Position numbers and translations under genes: made by a program | In this document: positions 47,896-57,204 of the stretch, piece after piece | Layout of the letters: every line of letters begins with the position of its first letter | How positions within the stretch are numbered: position 1 is the first letter of the stretch | Assembly (NCBI RefSeq): GCF_014280875.1 | Contig: NZ_JACLAL010000002.1 | Coordinates: forward strand, 496,001-560,000 | DNA from: Paenirhizobium daejeonense | GTDB lineage: Bacteria > Pseudomonadota > Alphaproteobacteria > Rhizobiales > Rhizobiaceae | Direction of reading: 5' to 3' | Length of the DNA stretch: 64,000 nucleotides | Notes under the pieces: generated by a model | The model's database searches: none | What the model saw: only the letters and a program-made list of their open reading frames with translations | What the model was told of the DNA's origin: nothing

Positions 47896-50271
47896 ATGAA
47901 CCGCTCGGTCGAAAGCCGATTCCTCGCGATTGTCGCGATCACAGTCTTTGTCCTCATCGTTCCACTCTTCGCCTTGTTCCTGACGCTCTCTTCTGAACAG
48001 GCCGGCAAGGAGTTGAAGGACCACGTCGAGGTGCTTCTGGCTACCAACGCTCAGGCGCTCGCCAAACCCATGTGGGATTTCGATCGCGAAAGCGTCGAGC
48101 AGATCACCGTTACCATCGTCTCTGCCAATGCCGTCAGCAAGGTGCAGGTCCGTGATGTCTCCGGCGGCATCAGCGTCTCCATGCCTCCTCTCCCTGTGTG
48201 GCCGAAAAACGGCGTGCGTTCGATGTCGCGCGATATCTTTTACCAAACGCTGGACGGGCCGAAACAGGTCGGTACGATCACAATCTACTTCGACCGGCTC
48301 GATGCCCTTTCTTCTCTCAGACGCGCGGATGGCATGCTGATCGGCATCTTCGTCATCGCTGTCGCCGGCATCATCGGCGCCGCCATTCTCGGCAACCGCG
48401 TCATGATTATCCAGCCGCTCCTGAAACTCACTGCAGCTATAGAGGCAACCCGCCAGCTGGGATCCCGCCATCACGTCGACTGGCAGTCGAACGACGAGAT
48501 CGGCAGGCTCGCCAAGAGCTTCAACGTGATGCAGAGCCAGCTCGAGCAGGAAGAGAGCGAGCTGAAGCTGGCGCATCACCGCATCACCGACATCTATAAC
48601 CTGACGCCTGCCATGCTTCTCTCGCTCGACGAGGACGACCGCATCACCGGCGTCAGTGATTACTGGCTTCTGGCAACCGGCTATCAGCGCGCCGGCGTCA
48701 TCGGGCGTCGCTTCGCCGACTTCGTGCCCGATGACGTTCGCAGCCTCTATCTCGAACGCAAAGACAGCAAGGGCAAGGGCAACTACGTCGTGGAAATCAC
48801 GACCAGGTTCATTCGCGCCGACGGCAATGTAATGGACGTCCTCATTGCCGAAGCGAACAAGGAAGGCCATGCCGACGAACTGGCGCTATCGCTCAGCGTC
48901 ATGACGGACGTCACTGCGCTCAAGCAATCCGAGGCCCGCAACCTTCGCCAGGCCATCACCGATCATCTGACCGGACTGATGAACCGCCAGGGTTTCGAAA
49001 GCGCACTCGACATGGAAATCATGAAGACCGACGAACTCGGCGGCGAACTCGCCTGCATCTTCGTCGATCTCGATCGCTTCAAGTGGATCAACGACAATCT
49101 CGGCCATCACGCCGGCGATACCGTCCTGCGTCTTTTGGTAGAGCTGATGGGACCAATACTGCCCACCGGCGCCATCGCTGCCCGTCTCGGTGGTGACGAA
49201 TTTGCGATATTGATCCACTCCGAAGTAGCCGAACGTGAGGCCTTGGACCTCAGCCGCACGCTATGTTCCATATTTGATGAACCACTTCTCATCCATGGAG
49301 CGACGGTGCGGCTCAGCGCCAGCATCGGCATCGCGCTTTATCCCCGCCACGCCCACAATGCTGCAGAACTGCTGCAGAAATCCGACATGGCGATGTACAG
49401 CAAGAAGCGCGACGGCAAGAACGGCGCCCTGCTCTACGATCCCCTCCTCCAGGACAACACGCGCCAGCGGGCGGAAATCGAGCGCGATATCGAGGCGGGC
49501 CTTGAAAACGACTGGCTGGACGCATTCTTCCAGCCGATCGTGGACCTCTCGACGGGCATCGTGAAAGGCTACGAGGCGCTCTTGCGCCTCGACCATCCCG
49601 AAAAGGGCATCATGGCGCCCGCGGAGATCATCCGCGTTGCGGAAGAGACCGGTGCGATCATCCGCGTCGGCAACCGCATGCTGGAAAAGGCGCTCTCCAA
49701 TCTCGTCCAACTGACGAATGCAACCGGTAACGACAAGACCTATCTCGCCATCAACTTCTCGCCCCTGCAGTTCGAGCAGACCCTGCCGATCCGGTTTGCA
49801 GCGCTGACGTCCCGCCACGGCATTGCGGCGAACCGTATCGTCATCGAGATCACCGAAGCGACACTGCTGCACGACAACCCACAGATCCGCACCATACTTG
49901 ATGAATTCGCCCGCTATGGCTGCCGTATCGCACTCGACGATTTCGGCACTGGCTATTCCTCGCTGAGCTACCTCAACAGCTTCCCCGTCGACATCGTGAA
50001 GATCGACCAGTCCTTCATCCGCTCGCTCGTCGCCGACGCGCCGGACCTGCGCCACAAAAGCCGTATGCTTGTCGAAGGCATCACCGCGATCTCCCACAAG
50101 ATGGAATGCACCGTCGTCGCCGAAGGCATCGAAACGGAAGCCCAGCGCGATGTTCTGACCCAATTCGGCGTGGATTGCGGCCAGGGCTATTTCTTCGCCC
50201 GGCCGCAGCCCGTCCAGCATCTGGTCGATCTCGAAGACATTCACGAAACGGCGCGGAGTTCCGTCGCCTGA
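47896..50271 (+). CDS. HAMP-PAS-GGDEF-EAL cyclic-di-GMP enzyme
   Basis: A 791-residue membrane protein: TM1 (FLAIVAITVFVLIVPLFALF), a periplasmic sensor of ~120 residues, TM2 (LIGIFVIAVAGIIGAAILG), HAMP, PAS (near residues 235-350), GGDEF (ARLGGDEFAIL) and EAL (YEALLR, INFSPLQ, EITEA, DDFGTGYSSL, KIDQSF, AEGIE, QGYFFARP, all intact). No RxxD I-site. ATG 47896 follows GGGGGTGG. A periplasmic binding protein gene follows 30 bases later, which suggests that solute sensing feeds this enzyme. This pair splits rplY from pth. Confidence 0.93.
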   Translation: MNRSVESRFLAIVAITVFVLIVPLFALFLTLSSEQAGKELKDHVEVLLATNAQALAKPMWDFDRESVEQITVTIVSANAVSKVQVRDVSGGISVSMPPLPVWPKNGVRSMSRDIFYQTLDGPKQVGTITIYFDRLDALSSLRRADGMLIGIFVIAVAGIIGAAILGNRVMIIQPLLKLTAAIEATRQLGSRHHVDWQSNDEIGRLAKSFNVMQSQLEQEESELKLAHHRITDIYNLTPAMLLSLDEDDRITGVSDYWLLATGYQRAGVIGRRFADFVPDDVRSLYLERKDSKGKGNYVVEITTRFIRADGNVMDVLIAEANKEGHADELALSLSVMTDVTALKQSEARNLRQAITDHLTGLMNRQGFESALDMEIMKTDELGGELACIFVDLDRFKWINDNLGHHAGDTVLRLLVELMGPILPTGAIAARLGGDEFAILIHSEVAEREALDLSRTLCSIFDEPLLIHGATVRLSASIGIALYPRHAHNAAELLQKSDMAMYSKKRDGKNGALLYDPLLQDNTRQRAEIERDIEAGLENDWLDAFFQPIVDLSTGIVKGYEALLRLDHPEKGIMAPAEIIRVAEETGAIIRVGNRMLEKALSNLVQLTNATGNDKTYLAINFSPLQFEQTLPIRFAALTSRHGIAANRIVIEITEATLLHDNPQIRTILDEFARYGCRIALDDFGTGYSSLSYLNSFPVDIVKIDQSFIRSLVADAPDLRHKSRMLVEGITAISHKMECTVVAEGIETEAQRDVLTQFGVDCGQGYFFARPQPVQHLVDLEDIHETARSSVA

Positions 50272-50301
50272 ACCACGACCGTCAAGCAAGGGAATGCGCA
50301 T

Positions 50302-51045
50302 ATGAAAGTAACGGCATTTTTCCTGGCGATGGGCCTCGCGACGGCGGCCAGCGCCGAAACGATCCACTTCACCACCGAGGACTATCCACCCTACAATTAC
50401 CGGCAGGGCAACGGATACAGCGGCGCGGGCTACAAACAGGTCGTCGAGCTGATGAAATATGTCGATGCCGATTACACCATGGAGCTTATGCCATGGGCGC
50501 GGGCTTTCGCTCTTGCCGAAACGGAAGGCAACACCTGCGTCTTTACGACGGCCCATATTCCGGAACGGAACGACCGTTTCAAATGGGTGGAACCGCTCGC
50601 CATCGATCGCAATTTCATGATTGCGCGCAAGGGATCAGGCGTACGAGTGACGAATGACGAGGAGGCAAAGCGCTACGTCGTCGGCACCCAACGCGACGAC
50701 TACACGGAGGATCTTCTGGAACGGAACGGCTTTCCGAAAATCGATCTTGCGACCGACCTCAATCTCACCCTGAAAAAGCTCGTCGCAGGTCGCATCGACC
50801 TCATGCCGATTTCCGAGAAGTTCTATATGAAGCTCAAAAAAGAAGGGCACCCGGTCGAAGCCCAGTACATTTTCTCCAAACAGACGTTCTCAATCGCATG
50901 CAACATCAATTTCCCCGAACGACTTCACCTCAGCATGCAGGAAGGACTGAACAGGATCATGGCGGACGGGACGCAGGCCCGCCTTCTTCAGGAAGAAGGA
51001 CTTGGCGGATTGGGAGAGACGACCGACGAGTTTCCAAAGCAATAA
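50302..51045 (+). CDS. Periplasmic solute-binding protein (SBP family 3)
   Basis: A 247-residue exported protein: signal peptide to residue 18 (cut after ASA), then the amino-acid-type binding fold (IHFTTEDYPPYNY, MELMPWARAFALAE, FTTAHIPERNDRFKWVEPL, KRYVVGTQRDDYTEDLL, NLTLKKLVAGRIDLMP). No ABC permease or ATPase gene follows, so it is likelier to be a sensor partner of the adjoining GGDEF-EAL protein than a transport subunit. This inference rests on adjacency alone. Confidence 0.86.
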   Translation: MKVTAFFLAMGLATAASAETIHFTTEDYPPYNYRQGNGYSGAGYKQVVELMKYVDADYTMELMPWARAFALAETEGNTCVFTTAHIPERNDRFKWVEPLAIDRNFMIARKGSGVRVTNDEEAKRYVVGTQRDDYTEDLLERNGFPKIDLATDLNLTLKKLVAGRIDLMPISEKFYMKLKKEGHPVEAQYIFSKQTFSIACNINFPERLHLSMQEGLNRIMADGTQARLLQEEGLGGLGETTDEFPKQ

Positions 51046-51113
51046 ATCCGGGTTGACAAGTTTCGCGTTTGGCGGTGGTGAAGGCCCCTGAGACAGAAGA
51101 GGAAGCGCCGCTT

Positions 51114-51842
51114 ATGATGATCATCGCGGGGCTCGGCAATCCCGGGTCAAAATATCAGGACAATCGCCATAACATCGGCTTCATGGCCGTCGATGCGCTT
51201 TATCGCCGCTACAGCTTCTCGCCGTGGTCGAAGAAGTTCAAGGCGGAGATTTCCGAAGGTGAGATCGCCGGCGAGAAGGTCCTGCTGATGAAGCCACAGA
51301 CTTTCATGAACCTCTCGGGCGAAGCGGTCGGCGAAGCCATGCGCTTCTACAAGCTATCCCCTGCGAACATCGTCGCCATCCATGACGAGCTCGATCTGCC
51401 GCCCGGCAAGGTGCGGCTGAAGGCAGGCGGCGGCCATGGCGGTCACAACGGCCTCAAGTCGCTCGACGCTCATTGCGGCAAGGAATACCGCCGCCTTCGC
51501 CTCGGCATCGGCCATCCGGGAGACAAGGATCGCGTGCATGGCCATGTGCTCGGCGACTTCGCCAAGGCGGATCAGGCATGGCTCGATCCCCTGCTCGACG
51601 CCATCGCCGATAACGCCGATCTGCTAGTCAAGGGTGAAGACGGCAAGCTGCTCAACAAGCTCGCGCTCGCAACCGGCGGCAAGGCCGAGGAAGAAAAGCC
51701 CAAGGCTGCTCTCAAGGCCGCCCCGAAGCCAGCCGGCAAGTCACATATCCATCAGGCTCGCAACACCGCACAGCCGAAGCTGCCGGAAACGGGACCGATG
51801 GCGGAAATGCTGAAGCGGATGTTCGCCAAGAAGGGCGATTGA
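51114..51842 (+). CDS. pth: Peptidyl-tRNA hydrolase
   Basis: Pth (242 residues) recycles stalled peptidyl-tRNA. The signature [20 protein letters not shown] includes Asn9 and the catalytic His19; [27 protein letters not shown] and [12 protein letters not shown] are present. It is ~45 residues longer than E. coli Pth, with a Lys/Ala/Pro-rich C-terminal tail. ATG 51114 and ATG 51117 are adjacent; GAGGAA lies upstream. It follows the SBP gene after 68 bases; its original neighbour rplY is 3.4 kb upstream. Confidence 0.95.
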   Translation: MMIIAGLGNPGSKYQDNRHNIGFMAVDALYRRYSFSPWSKKFKAEISEGEIAGEKVLLMKPQTFMNLSGEAVGEAMRFYKLSPANIVAIHDELDLPPGKVRLKAGGGHGGHNGLKSLDAHCGKEYRRLRLGIGHPGDKDRVHGHVLGDFAKADQAWLDPLLDAIADNADLLVKGEDGKLLNKLALATGGKAEEEKPKAALKAAPKPAGKSHIHQARNTAQPKLPETGPMAEMLKRMFAKKGD

Positions 51843-51958
51843 GGCACGTCGCGCAGGAGCGACCAAACTCGATATCGGCGACGATCACTTACACAAACGG
51901 TGCTTCGCGATTATCCGGATTGCTCCCGGCGAGCCAGTTACCCGTCGGGAGCATGTTC

Positions 51959-52645
51959 TCACTTCTCTTCGCCAAGCGCCCGCCACAGCAGGGCCCCGAC
52001 CACAGCACCGACGATCGGCGCCAGCCAGAACAGCCAAAGCTGCTGCAAAGCCCAGCCGCCTGCAAAGAGCGCCTGCCCCGTCGAACGGGCCGGATTGACC
52101 GACGTATTGGTCACCGGGATGGAAATCAGGTGGATGAGCGTCAGAGCGAGACCGATCGCGATCGGCGCAAAACCTGCCGGCGCTTTGCCATGCGTGGAAC
52201 CTAGGATGATGATAAGGAAGAAAGCCGTGAGCACGATCTCGATCAGCAGGGCCGATACCAGAGAATAGCCGCCCGGCGAATGCTCCCCATATCCATTGGA
52301 GGCAAAGCCGCCGAGATCGACGCCAGCCTTGCCCGTTGCAATGACGTACAGCACAGCCGCCGCCACGATGGCTCCAAGAACCTGGGACACGATATAGTGG
52401 GGAAGCTTGCCCGCTTCGAAACGGCCAGCGACGGCAAGCCCGACCGATACGGCGGGATTGAAATGTCCGCCGGAAATACCACCGACCGCATAAGCCATCG
52501 TCAACACGGTCAGGCCGAAGGCCAGCGCAACGCCGACAAAGCCGATACCGAGTTCGGGAAAGGCCGCAGCCAGTACGGCACTGCCGCACCCGCCGAACAC
52601 CAACCAGAACGTTCCGAGAAATTCCGCTAAGAGTCTTGCTTTCAT
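51959..52645 (-). CDS. aqpZ: Aquaporin Z
   Basis: A 228-residue six-helix water channel. NPA motifs are at residues 63-65 (GGHFNPAVS) and 184-186 (TSVNPARS); His172 ([13 protein letters not shown]) and Arg187 fit the narrow selectivity filter of orthodox aquaporins rather than glycerol facilitators. It runs opposite to pth and ychF and lies between these two conserved genes. Inner-membrane protein for fast osmotic water flow. Confidence 0.95.
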   Translation of the reverse strand: MKARLLAEFLGTFWLVFGGCGSAVLAAAFPELGIGFVGVALAFGLTVLTMAYAVGGISGGHFNPAVSVGLAVAGRFEAGKLPHYIVSQVLGAIVAAAVLYVIATGKAGVDLGGFASNGYGEHSPGGYSLVSALLIEIVLTAFFLIIILGSTHGKAPAGFAPIAIGLALTLIHLISIPVTNTSVNPARSTGQALFAGGWALQQLWLFWLAPIVGAVVGALLWRALGEEK

Positions 52646-52819
52646 GTGTATCCCCCGCCTTGTGTCGTTCCTGTCGATCCGGAAAATCCCTTCGCGCGAC
52701 TCGCTGAACGCAGATCGCCCTCAATAAACCTTAGATTAGAAAAACAATGAAATACAAGGCTAAGGTGTCCTCATGCGCCGGGACCGGAACCGTGGGTGAT
52801 GACCACCTGCAAGCGACCG

Positions 52820-53125
52820 TCACTCCTCCGGCTCGGTCGTAAACATCAGCGGAAACCCCGCTTCCTTGGCGAGGTCGGTTGCCTCCTTCGCCTTGGTCTC
52901 GGCGATATCACGGGTACAGACGACCACCACCGCCGTCCCCATCTTGTGCGCCGTCAGCATCACCCGGTAGCCGGTCTCCTCGCTCATCCGGAAGACCGCT
53001 TTCAGCACCATGGTCACGAATTCCCGCGGCGTGTAGTCGTCATTGACGAGAATGACCTTATAGAGCCGCGGCCTCTCCAGCTTCGGCTTCGTCACCGTCT
53101 TCAGACCGGTATCGTTTTGCGGCAT
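52820..53125 (-). CDS. clpS: ClpS adaptor of the ClpAP protease
   Basis: A 101-residue N-end-rule adaptor. LYKVILVNDDYTPREFVTMVLK includes the substrate-pocket DDYTP segment, and VMLTAHKMGTAVVVVCTRDIAETKA the ClpA-binding side. AGGAG precedes ATG 53125. There is no clpA beside it. Rhizobia and agrobacteria carry two ClpS proteins; the TAHKMGTAVV wording makes me lean to ClpS2, the copy not linked to clpA, but this is from memory. It is divergent from ychF. Confidence 0.93.
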   Translation of the reverse strand: MPQNDTGLKTVTKPKLERPRLYKVILVNDDYTPREFVTMVLKAVFRMSEETGYRVMLTAHKMGTAVVVVCTRDIAETKAKEATDLAKEAGFPLMFTTEPEE

Positions 53126-53310
53126 GGGGGATCTCCTGTCGCGGCTCGGCATCTCATGCGCATGATACCCAAGCTTATCACGGATAGGCAACGACGCTCG
53201 GTGTTCCGCACGCCGGAAAGGCATACGGGCACCTCAAGACCTTGACCACATCACTCCTTTATCCCATAGGCGTGGGCAACGAAATTTCCAAGCGAAACAG
53301 GTATCCGGCC

Positions 53311-54414
53311 ATGGGCTTCAAATGCGGTATCGTCGGCCTGCCGAATGTCGGCAAGTCTACCCTCTTCAACGCGCTCACCAAGACGGCTGCTGCTCAGGCT
53401 GCCAACTACCCCTTCTGCACCATCGAACCGAACACCGGTGAAGTCGCCGTTCCGGATCCGCGCATGCAGCAGCTCGCAGCCGTCGCCGGCTCGAAGGAAA
53501 TCATCCCGACGCGCATCTCCTTCGTCGATATCGCAGGCCTCGTGCGCGGCGCATCCAAGGGCGAAGGCCTCGGCAACAAGTTCCTTGCCAACATTCGCGA
53601 AGTCGATGCCGTGGTCCACGTACTGCGCTGCTTCGAGGATGACGACATCACCCACGTCGAGGGCAAGATCAATCCGGTCGGCGACGCCGACACCATCGAG
53701 ACCGAGTTGATGCTCGCCGACCTCGAAAGCCTCGAACGCCGCGTCGAGCAGACCCGCAAACGGGCGGCCTCCAAGGACAAGGATTCTTTGGCGCAGCTTC
53801 CCGTCATGGAAGCCGTCATCAAGCTCCTGAACGAAGGCAAGCCGGCGCGCCTGCTGCTGAAGACTCTTGCTGCCGACGAGATCGAGGTGCTGAAGGGCCT
53901 GAACCTCCTGACCTCGCACCCGGTTCTCTACGTCTGCAATGTCGCTGAAGGCGATGCCGTGGACGGCAATGCCCATACGAAGGCAGTCGCCGAGATGGCC
54001 AGGGCGCAGGGCGCGGAATGCGTCATCATCTCTGCTGCCATCGAGGCGGAAGTCGCCCAGTTGCCGGAAGAGGAAGCCAGGGAATTCCTGTCAGCCCTCG
54101 GCCTTGAGGAAGCAGGCCTCGACCGCCTGATCCGCGCCGGCTACCACCTGCTCGACCTCATTACCTATTTCACAGTCGGCCCTAAGGAATGCCGCGCCTG
54201 GACCATCGTCCGCGGCACCAAGGCTCCGCAGGCCGCCGGCGTCATCCACACGGATTTCGAGCGCGGTTTCATCCGTGCCTTCACCATCTCCTATGACGAC
54301 TACATCGCCTACAAGGGCGAAGTCGGCGCCAAGGAAGCCGGCAAGGGCCGCGACGAAGGCAAGGAATACGTCGTCCATGACGGCGACGTGATCCACTTCC
54401 GCTTCAACACCTGA
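53311..54414 (+). CDS. ychF: Redox-responsive ATPase/GTPase YchF
   Basis: A 367-residue Obg-superfamily P-loop protein. G1 is GLPNVGKST (residues 8-16), G3 is in [20 protein letters not shown]4 is replaced by NVAEGD-type residues as in all YchF proteins (favouring ATP), and the C-terminal TGS-like domain has [16 protein letters not shown] and the [13 protein letters not shown] end. ATG 53311 gives the standard [11 protein letters not shown] start. A strong terminator follows. Confidence 0.96.
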   Translation: MGFKCGIVGLPNVGKSTLFNALTKTAAAQAANYPFCTIEPNTGEVAVPDPRMQQLAAVAGSKEIIPTRISFVDIAGLVRGASKGEGLGNKFLANIREVDAVVHVLRCFEDDDITHVEGKINPVGDADTIETELMLADLESLERRVEQTRKRAASKDKDSLAQLPVMEAVIKLLNEGKPARLLLKTLAADEIEVLKGLNLLTSHPVLYVCNVAEGDAVDGNAHTKAVAEMARAQGAECVIISAAIEAEVAQLPEEEAREFLSALGLEEAGLDRLIRAGYHLLDLITYFTVGPKECRAWTIVRGTKAPQAAGVIHTDFERGFIRAFTISYDDYIAYKGEVGAKEAGKGRDEGKEYVVHDGDVIHFRFNT

Positions 54415-54444
54415 TCGGGGGAATTCCCCATCCAGACGATATGG

Positions 54445-54480
54445 CTGCCGCCCTCCTAACGGAGTGGCGGCAGTTTCGTT
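54445..54480 (+). terminator. Rho-independent terminator of ychF
   Basis: CTGCCGCC (54445-54452) and GGCGGCAG (54466-54473) enclose a second CTCC/GGAG stem with loop TAAC; TTTCGTTTT follows. The remaining gap to 54710 is AT-rich, with no recognised gene; a 60-codon minus-strand frame there runs into this terminator and is unlikely to be real. Confidence 0.82.
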
Positions 54481-54710
54481 TTCAGCGGTTCCGGCAGCAG
54501 GATGAAGATCGCCTTGTTTGAGGCGAGATTGGCGATCGAGAAGATGTTGCAGATCGCATATTCGAAAAGCAATTTCTCACCCAACTCAAGAGAGCATTCC
54601 TGAACATAAAGAGGGGACAATCGATCCTGAATCGGCAAGTAAATCCAAACCTTGATTGCAAGAGAAACTCAGTTGTGAGATTGGATCATGCAATCAAAAG
54701 AGGAATATTC

Positions 54711-55562
54711 GTGCTTCATAAAATAAAGGGAAGCTGCTTCCGCGCCATTGCAGGAAAAGATTCCATACCGCTAGCTAAATTTTGTGACCTGCCGATCGCG
54801 CCGATTGGAATTCAAGGCGAGATAACAACTCATATGCTTTGGGTCGACGGAGAACTAACCAAGCTCGAACGACTTTCGTGCTCCAGTTTTGTCAAAAACG
54901 GCTATCGCGTTCGGCTTTGGACTTACGGAGATATGCGCGACGTGCCCCCAGGCGTCGAACTCTGCGATGCTCGGGAAATCCTGCCCGACAACCGCATCTT
55001 TCGATATTATAATGGTAGTTATGCCGGCTTCTCGAATCTCTTTCGCTACAAGGTTCTCTGCATGAAGGGCGGCTTGTGGGCGGATCTCGATGTTGTCTGC
55101 ATGCTGCCCGCAAGCGAATTACAAGCCAAAGCGATTGATGGGCTGATAGTGACCGAACACAAAATGGATGGTCTTCAACATCGAGTGAATAACAACTTGA
55201 TCTATCTCCCAAAGCCCAAATCCGGAGACATGATCGATCTCGCCTTGGCGATTTCTGAACGATACGAAACGCAGAAACTTCGGTGGGGCGATTGCGGTCC
55301 GCGGTTACTGACCATGCTGGCGCGAAACTACCCAGCGGTCATACCAACGCTGATGGAGCCAAATTTTGCTAACCCTCTCTCACCGGCAGCATGCCCACGA
55401 AAGCTTTTCAAGACAGCAACACAGCTGCCTAAAAGTGCAGGCTTTCTGCATTGTTATAACGAACGATGGCGCAAGAAGGGCATCGACAAGAACAGCCCTT
55501 GGCCGGAGAGCTCTCTTCTGGGGCGACTGGCAAAACGTTACTTACCAGAACGGATCTACTAG
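54711..55562 (+). CDS. DXD-type sugar transferase (capsule/TcdA-like), AT-richer
   Basis: A 283-residue glycosyltransferase: ITTHMLWVDGELTKLERLSCSSF and NGYRVRLWTYGD open the fold, FSNLFRYKVLCMKGGLWADLDVVCML carries the DxD, and later WGDCGPRLLTML appears. This resembles the Gly_transf_sug/TcdA-like group (GT32-like), often in O-antigen or capsule loci. GTG 54711 is preferred because AGAGGA precedes it; GTG 54675 would add 12 residues and has no ribosome site. Its base composition is lower in GC than its neighbours and it stands alone, which suggests acquired DNA. Acceptor unknown. Confidence 0.78.
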   Translation: MLHKIKGSCFRAIAGKDSIPLAKFCDLPIAPIGIQGEITTHMLWVDGELTKLERLSCSSFVKNGYRVRLWTYGDMRDVPPGVELCDAREILPDNRIFRYYNGSYAGFSNLFRYKVLCMKGGLWADLDVVCMLPASELQAKAIDGLIVTEHKMDGLQHRVNNNLIYLPKPKSGDMIDLALAISERYETQKLRWGDCGPRLLTMLARNYPAVIPTLMEPNFANPLSPAACPRKLFKTATQLPKSAGFLHCYNERWRKKGIDKNSPWPESSLLGRLAKRYLPERIY

Positions 55563-55773
55563 CGTTTCAATAAAGACGAACTTGATAGCGCCCTCGCTAA
55601 TCCCTCCCACTCGGCCCTTGCTCTCTCACGTTTCTCTCGCGTCACCGGCAGGCGGCGCGAGCCGCAACCGAACCGTATATATCAATCGGGCGAGATCAGG
55701 TGCCTCGTTCCACCCCTTGAATTCTCTCCTGCGGCCAGACATTGTACATCGATGAACAACAGGAAAATGCCGC

Positions 55774-56244
55774 ATGAACAGCCCACAACTCTATTTCGAG
55801 GACTTTGAGCCCGGCCGCTTCTTCCAACTCGGGCCAAAGACTGTCGAAGCTGCCGAGATCATTGAATTCGCAACCGAATTCGATCCGCAGCCGATGCATC
55901 TGTCGGAAGAGGCCGGAAGGGCCAGCATTCTCGGCGGCCTCTCGGCATCCGGCTGGCACACCAGCAGCATGTTCATGCGCATGATGATCGATTCCTATCT
56001 GCTGGCCTCGGCATCCGAAGGCGCTCCGGGCATCGATTCCATGGAGTGGAAGAAGCCGGTGCTTGCCGGTGATACGCTGAAGGGAGGCTCGACCGTAGAG
56101 GCGGCCCGCCCGATGCGTTCCCGGCCACATATCGGCATCGTCGCCTTCCGACACGAACTGCAAAACCAGCGCGGCGAGACGGTGCTGCTTTCACGCAACT
56201 CCATCATGTTCCGGCTGCGCACCGCGAAGGAAGACGTCGCATGA
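55774..56244 (+). CDS. MaoC-family hydratase, first of a pair
   Basis: A 156-residue single hot-dog domain (MaoC/R-hydratase type): YFEDFEPGRFFQLGPKTVEAAEIIEFATEFDPQPMHLSEEAG holds the active Asp/His region (DPQPMH), with LSASGWHTSSMFMRM following. Such enzymes add water to 2-enoyl-CoA thioesters. It overlaps the second MaoC gene by ATGA, and the two resemble each other, so a heterodimer is possible. In S. meliloti this pair follows ychF directly, as I recall. Confidence 0.9.
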   Translation: MNSPQLYFEDFEPGRFFQLGPKTVEAAEIIEFATEFDPQPMHLSEEAGRASILGGLSASGWHTSSMFMRMMIDSYLLASASEGAPGIDSMEWKKPVLAGDTLKGGSTVEAARPMRSRPHIGIVAFRHELQNQRGETVLLSRNSIMFRLRTAKEDVA

Positions 56245-56708
56245 AGATGATCGAGCTTTACCCACCGGGCGAAAGGATCGCGACCGGCTCGAAGACCTTT
56301 ACCGCCGCATCCATCATCCGCTTTGCCGAAAAATTCGACCCGCAACCCTTTCACACGGATGCGGAAGCGGCAAAGGATTATGTCTTTGGCGCGCTTTGCG
56401 CTTCCGGCTGGCACACCTGCGCGGAATGGATGCGCTGCTTTGTCGACTTCCGGAAAGACGAATTCGACCGGCTGCGCGCAGCAGGCGAAACACCGCCGAA
56501 GCTCGGCCCATCCCCCGGCTTCGAGGCCCTACAATGGCTGAAACCGGTCTATGCCGGTGACACGATCAGCTACAGCCTAACAAGCGTCGAGAGCCGCCCG
56601 CTCGTCTCCCGTCCCGGCCTCATTCTCAACATGGGAACGGGCGAAGGTTTCAACCAGAACGGCGAACCTGTGCTACGCTTCAGGTCCAAGATCCTCGAGT
56701 TCGAATAG
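56241..56708 (+). CDS. MaoC-family hydratase, second of a pair
   Basis: A 155-residue hot-dog domain like its neighbour, with IIRFAEKFDPQPFHTDAEAAKDYVFGALCASGWHTCAEWMR keeping the DPQPFH active region and the GWHT motif. It starts four bases inside the first gene's stop. The glutathione peroxidase gene begins nine bases after it, so all three may share a transcript. Native substrate unknown. Confidence 0.9.
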   Translation: MKMIELYPPGERIATGSKTFTAASIIRFAEKFDPQPFHTDAEAAKDYVFGALCASGWHTCAEWMRCFVDFRKDEFDRLRAAGETPPKLGPSPGFEALQWLKPVYAGDTISYSLTSVESRPLVSRPGLILNMGTGEGFNQNGEPVLRFRSKILEFE

Positions 56709-56717
56709 GAGGCAGAC

Positions 56718-57203
56718 ATGCCCACCAATTTCCATGATTTCCATGCGATTGACATCAAGGGCAAGGAACGCTCCATGGGCGAGTTCGCCGGCAAGGTCGT
56801 GCTGGTGGTCAACACCGCAAGCGCCTGCGGCCTCACGCCCCAATATGCCGGTCTTCAGAAGCTGCAGGAGACTTTCCCCGACGACCTCGTCGTCCTCGGC
56901 TTCCCCTGCAACCAGTTCGGCGCGCAGGAACCCGACAGCGAGGAACAGATCGCAACCTTCTGCGACCTCAACTTCCACGTCACCTTCCCGATGTTTTCCA
57001 AGATCGATGTCAACGGCGACGATACCCATCCGATCTTCCAGTATCTCAAGACGGCGGAGCCCGGCATCCTCGGTTCCGAGCCGATCAAGTGGAACTTCAC
57101 CAAGTTTCTCATCGGCCGCGACGGCGACCCGTTGAAGCGCTTTGCGCCGACAACCACGCCGGAAGAAATCGAAGGTGACATCCGTAAGGCGATCGCGGCG
57201 TGA
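56718..57203 (+). CDS. Glutathione peroxidase family (cysteine type)
   Basis: A 161-residue thioredoxin-fold peroxidase reducing hydroperoxides with glutathione or thioredoxin. The active Cys37 is in NTASACGLTPQY; Gln66 in FPCNQFGAQEP and Trp125/Asn126 in IKWNFTKFL complete the tetrad. It has Cys, not selenocysteine. AGGAGGC precedes the ATG. Together with trxB, OYE and the aldehyde module it fits an oxidative-stress theme in this window. Confidence 0.95.
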   Translation: MPTNFHDFHAIDIKGKERSMGEFAGKVVLVVNTASACGLTPQYAGLQKLQETFPDDLVVLGFPCNQFGAQEPDSEEQIATFCDLNFHVTFPMFSKIDVNGDDTHPIFQYLKTAEPGILGSEPIKWNFTKFLIGRDGDPLKRFAPTTTPEEIEGDIRKAIAA

Positions 57204-57204
57204 C

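Noticed and set aside
54456..54638. A 60-codon minus-strand frame after ychF
   Set aside because: Its end overlaps the ychF terminator, and it has no recognised motif or clear ribosome site.
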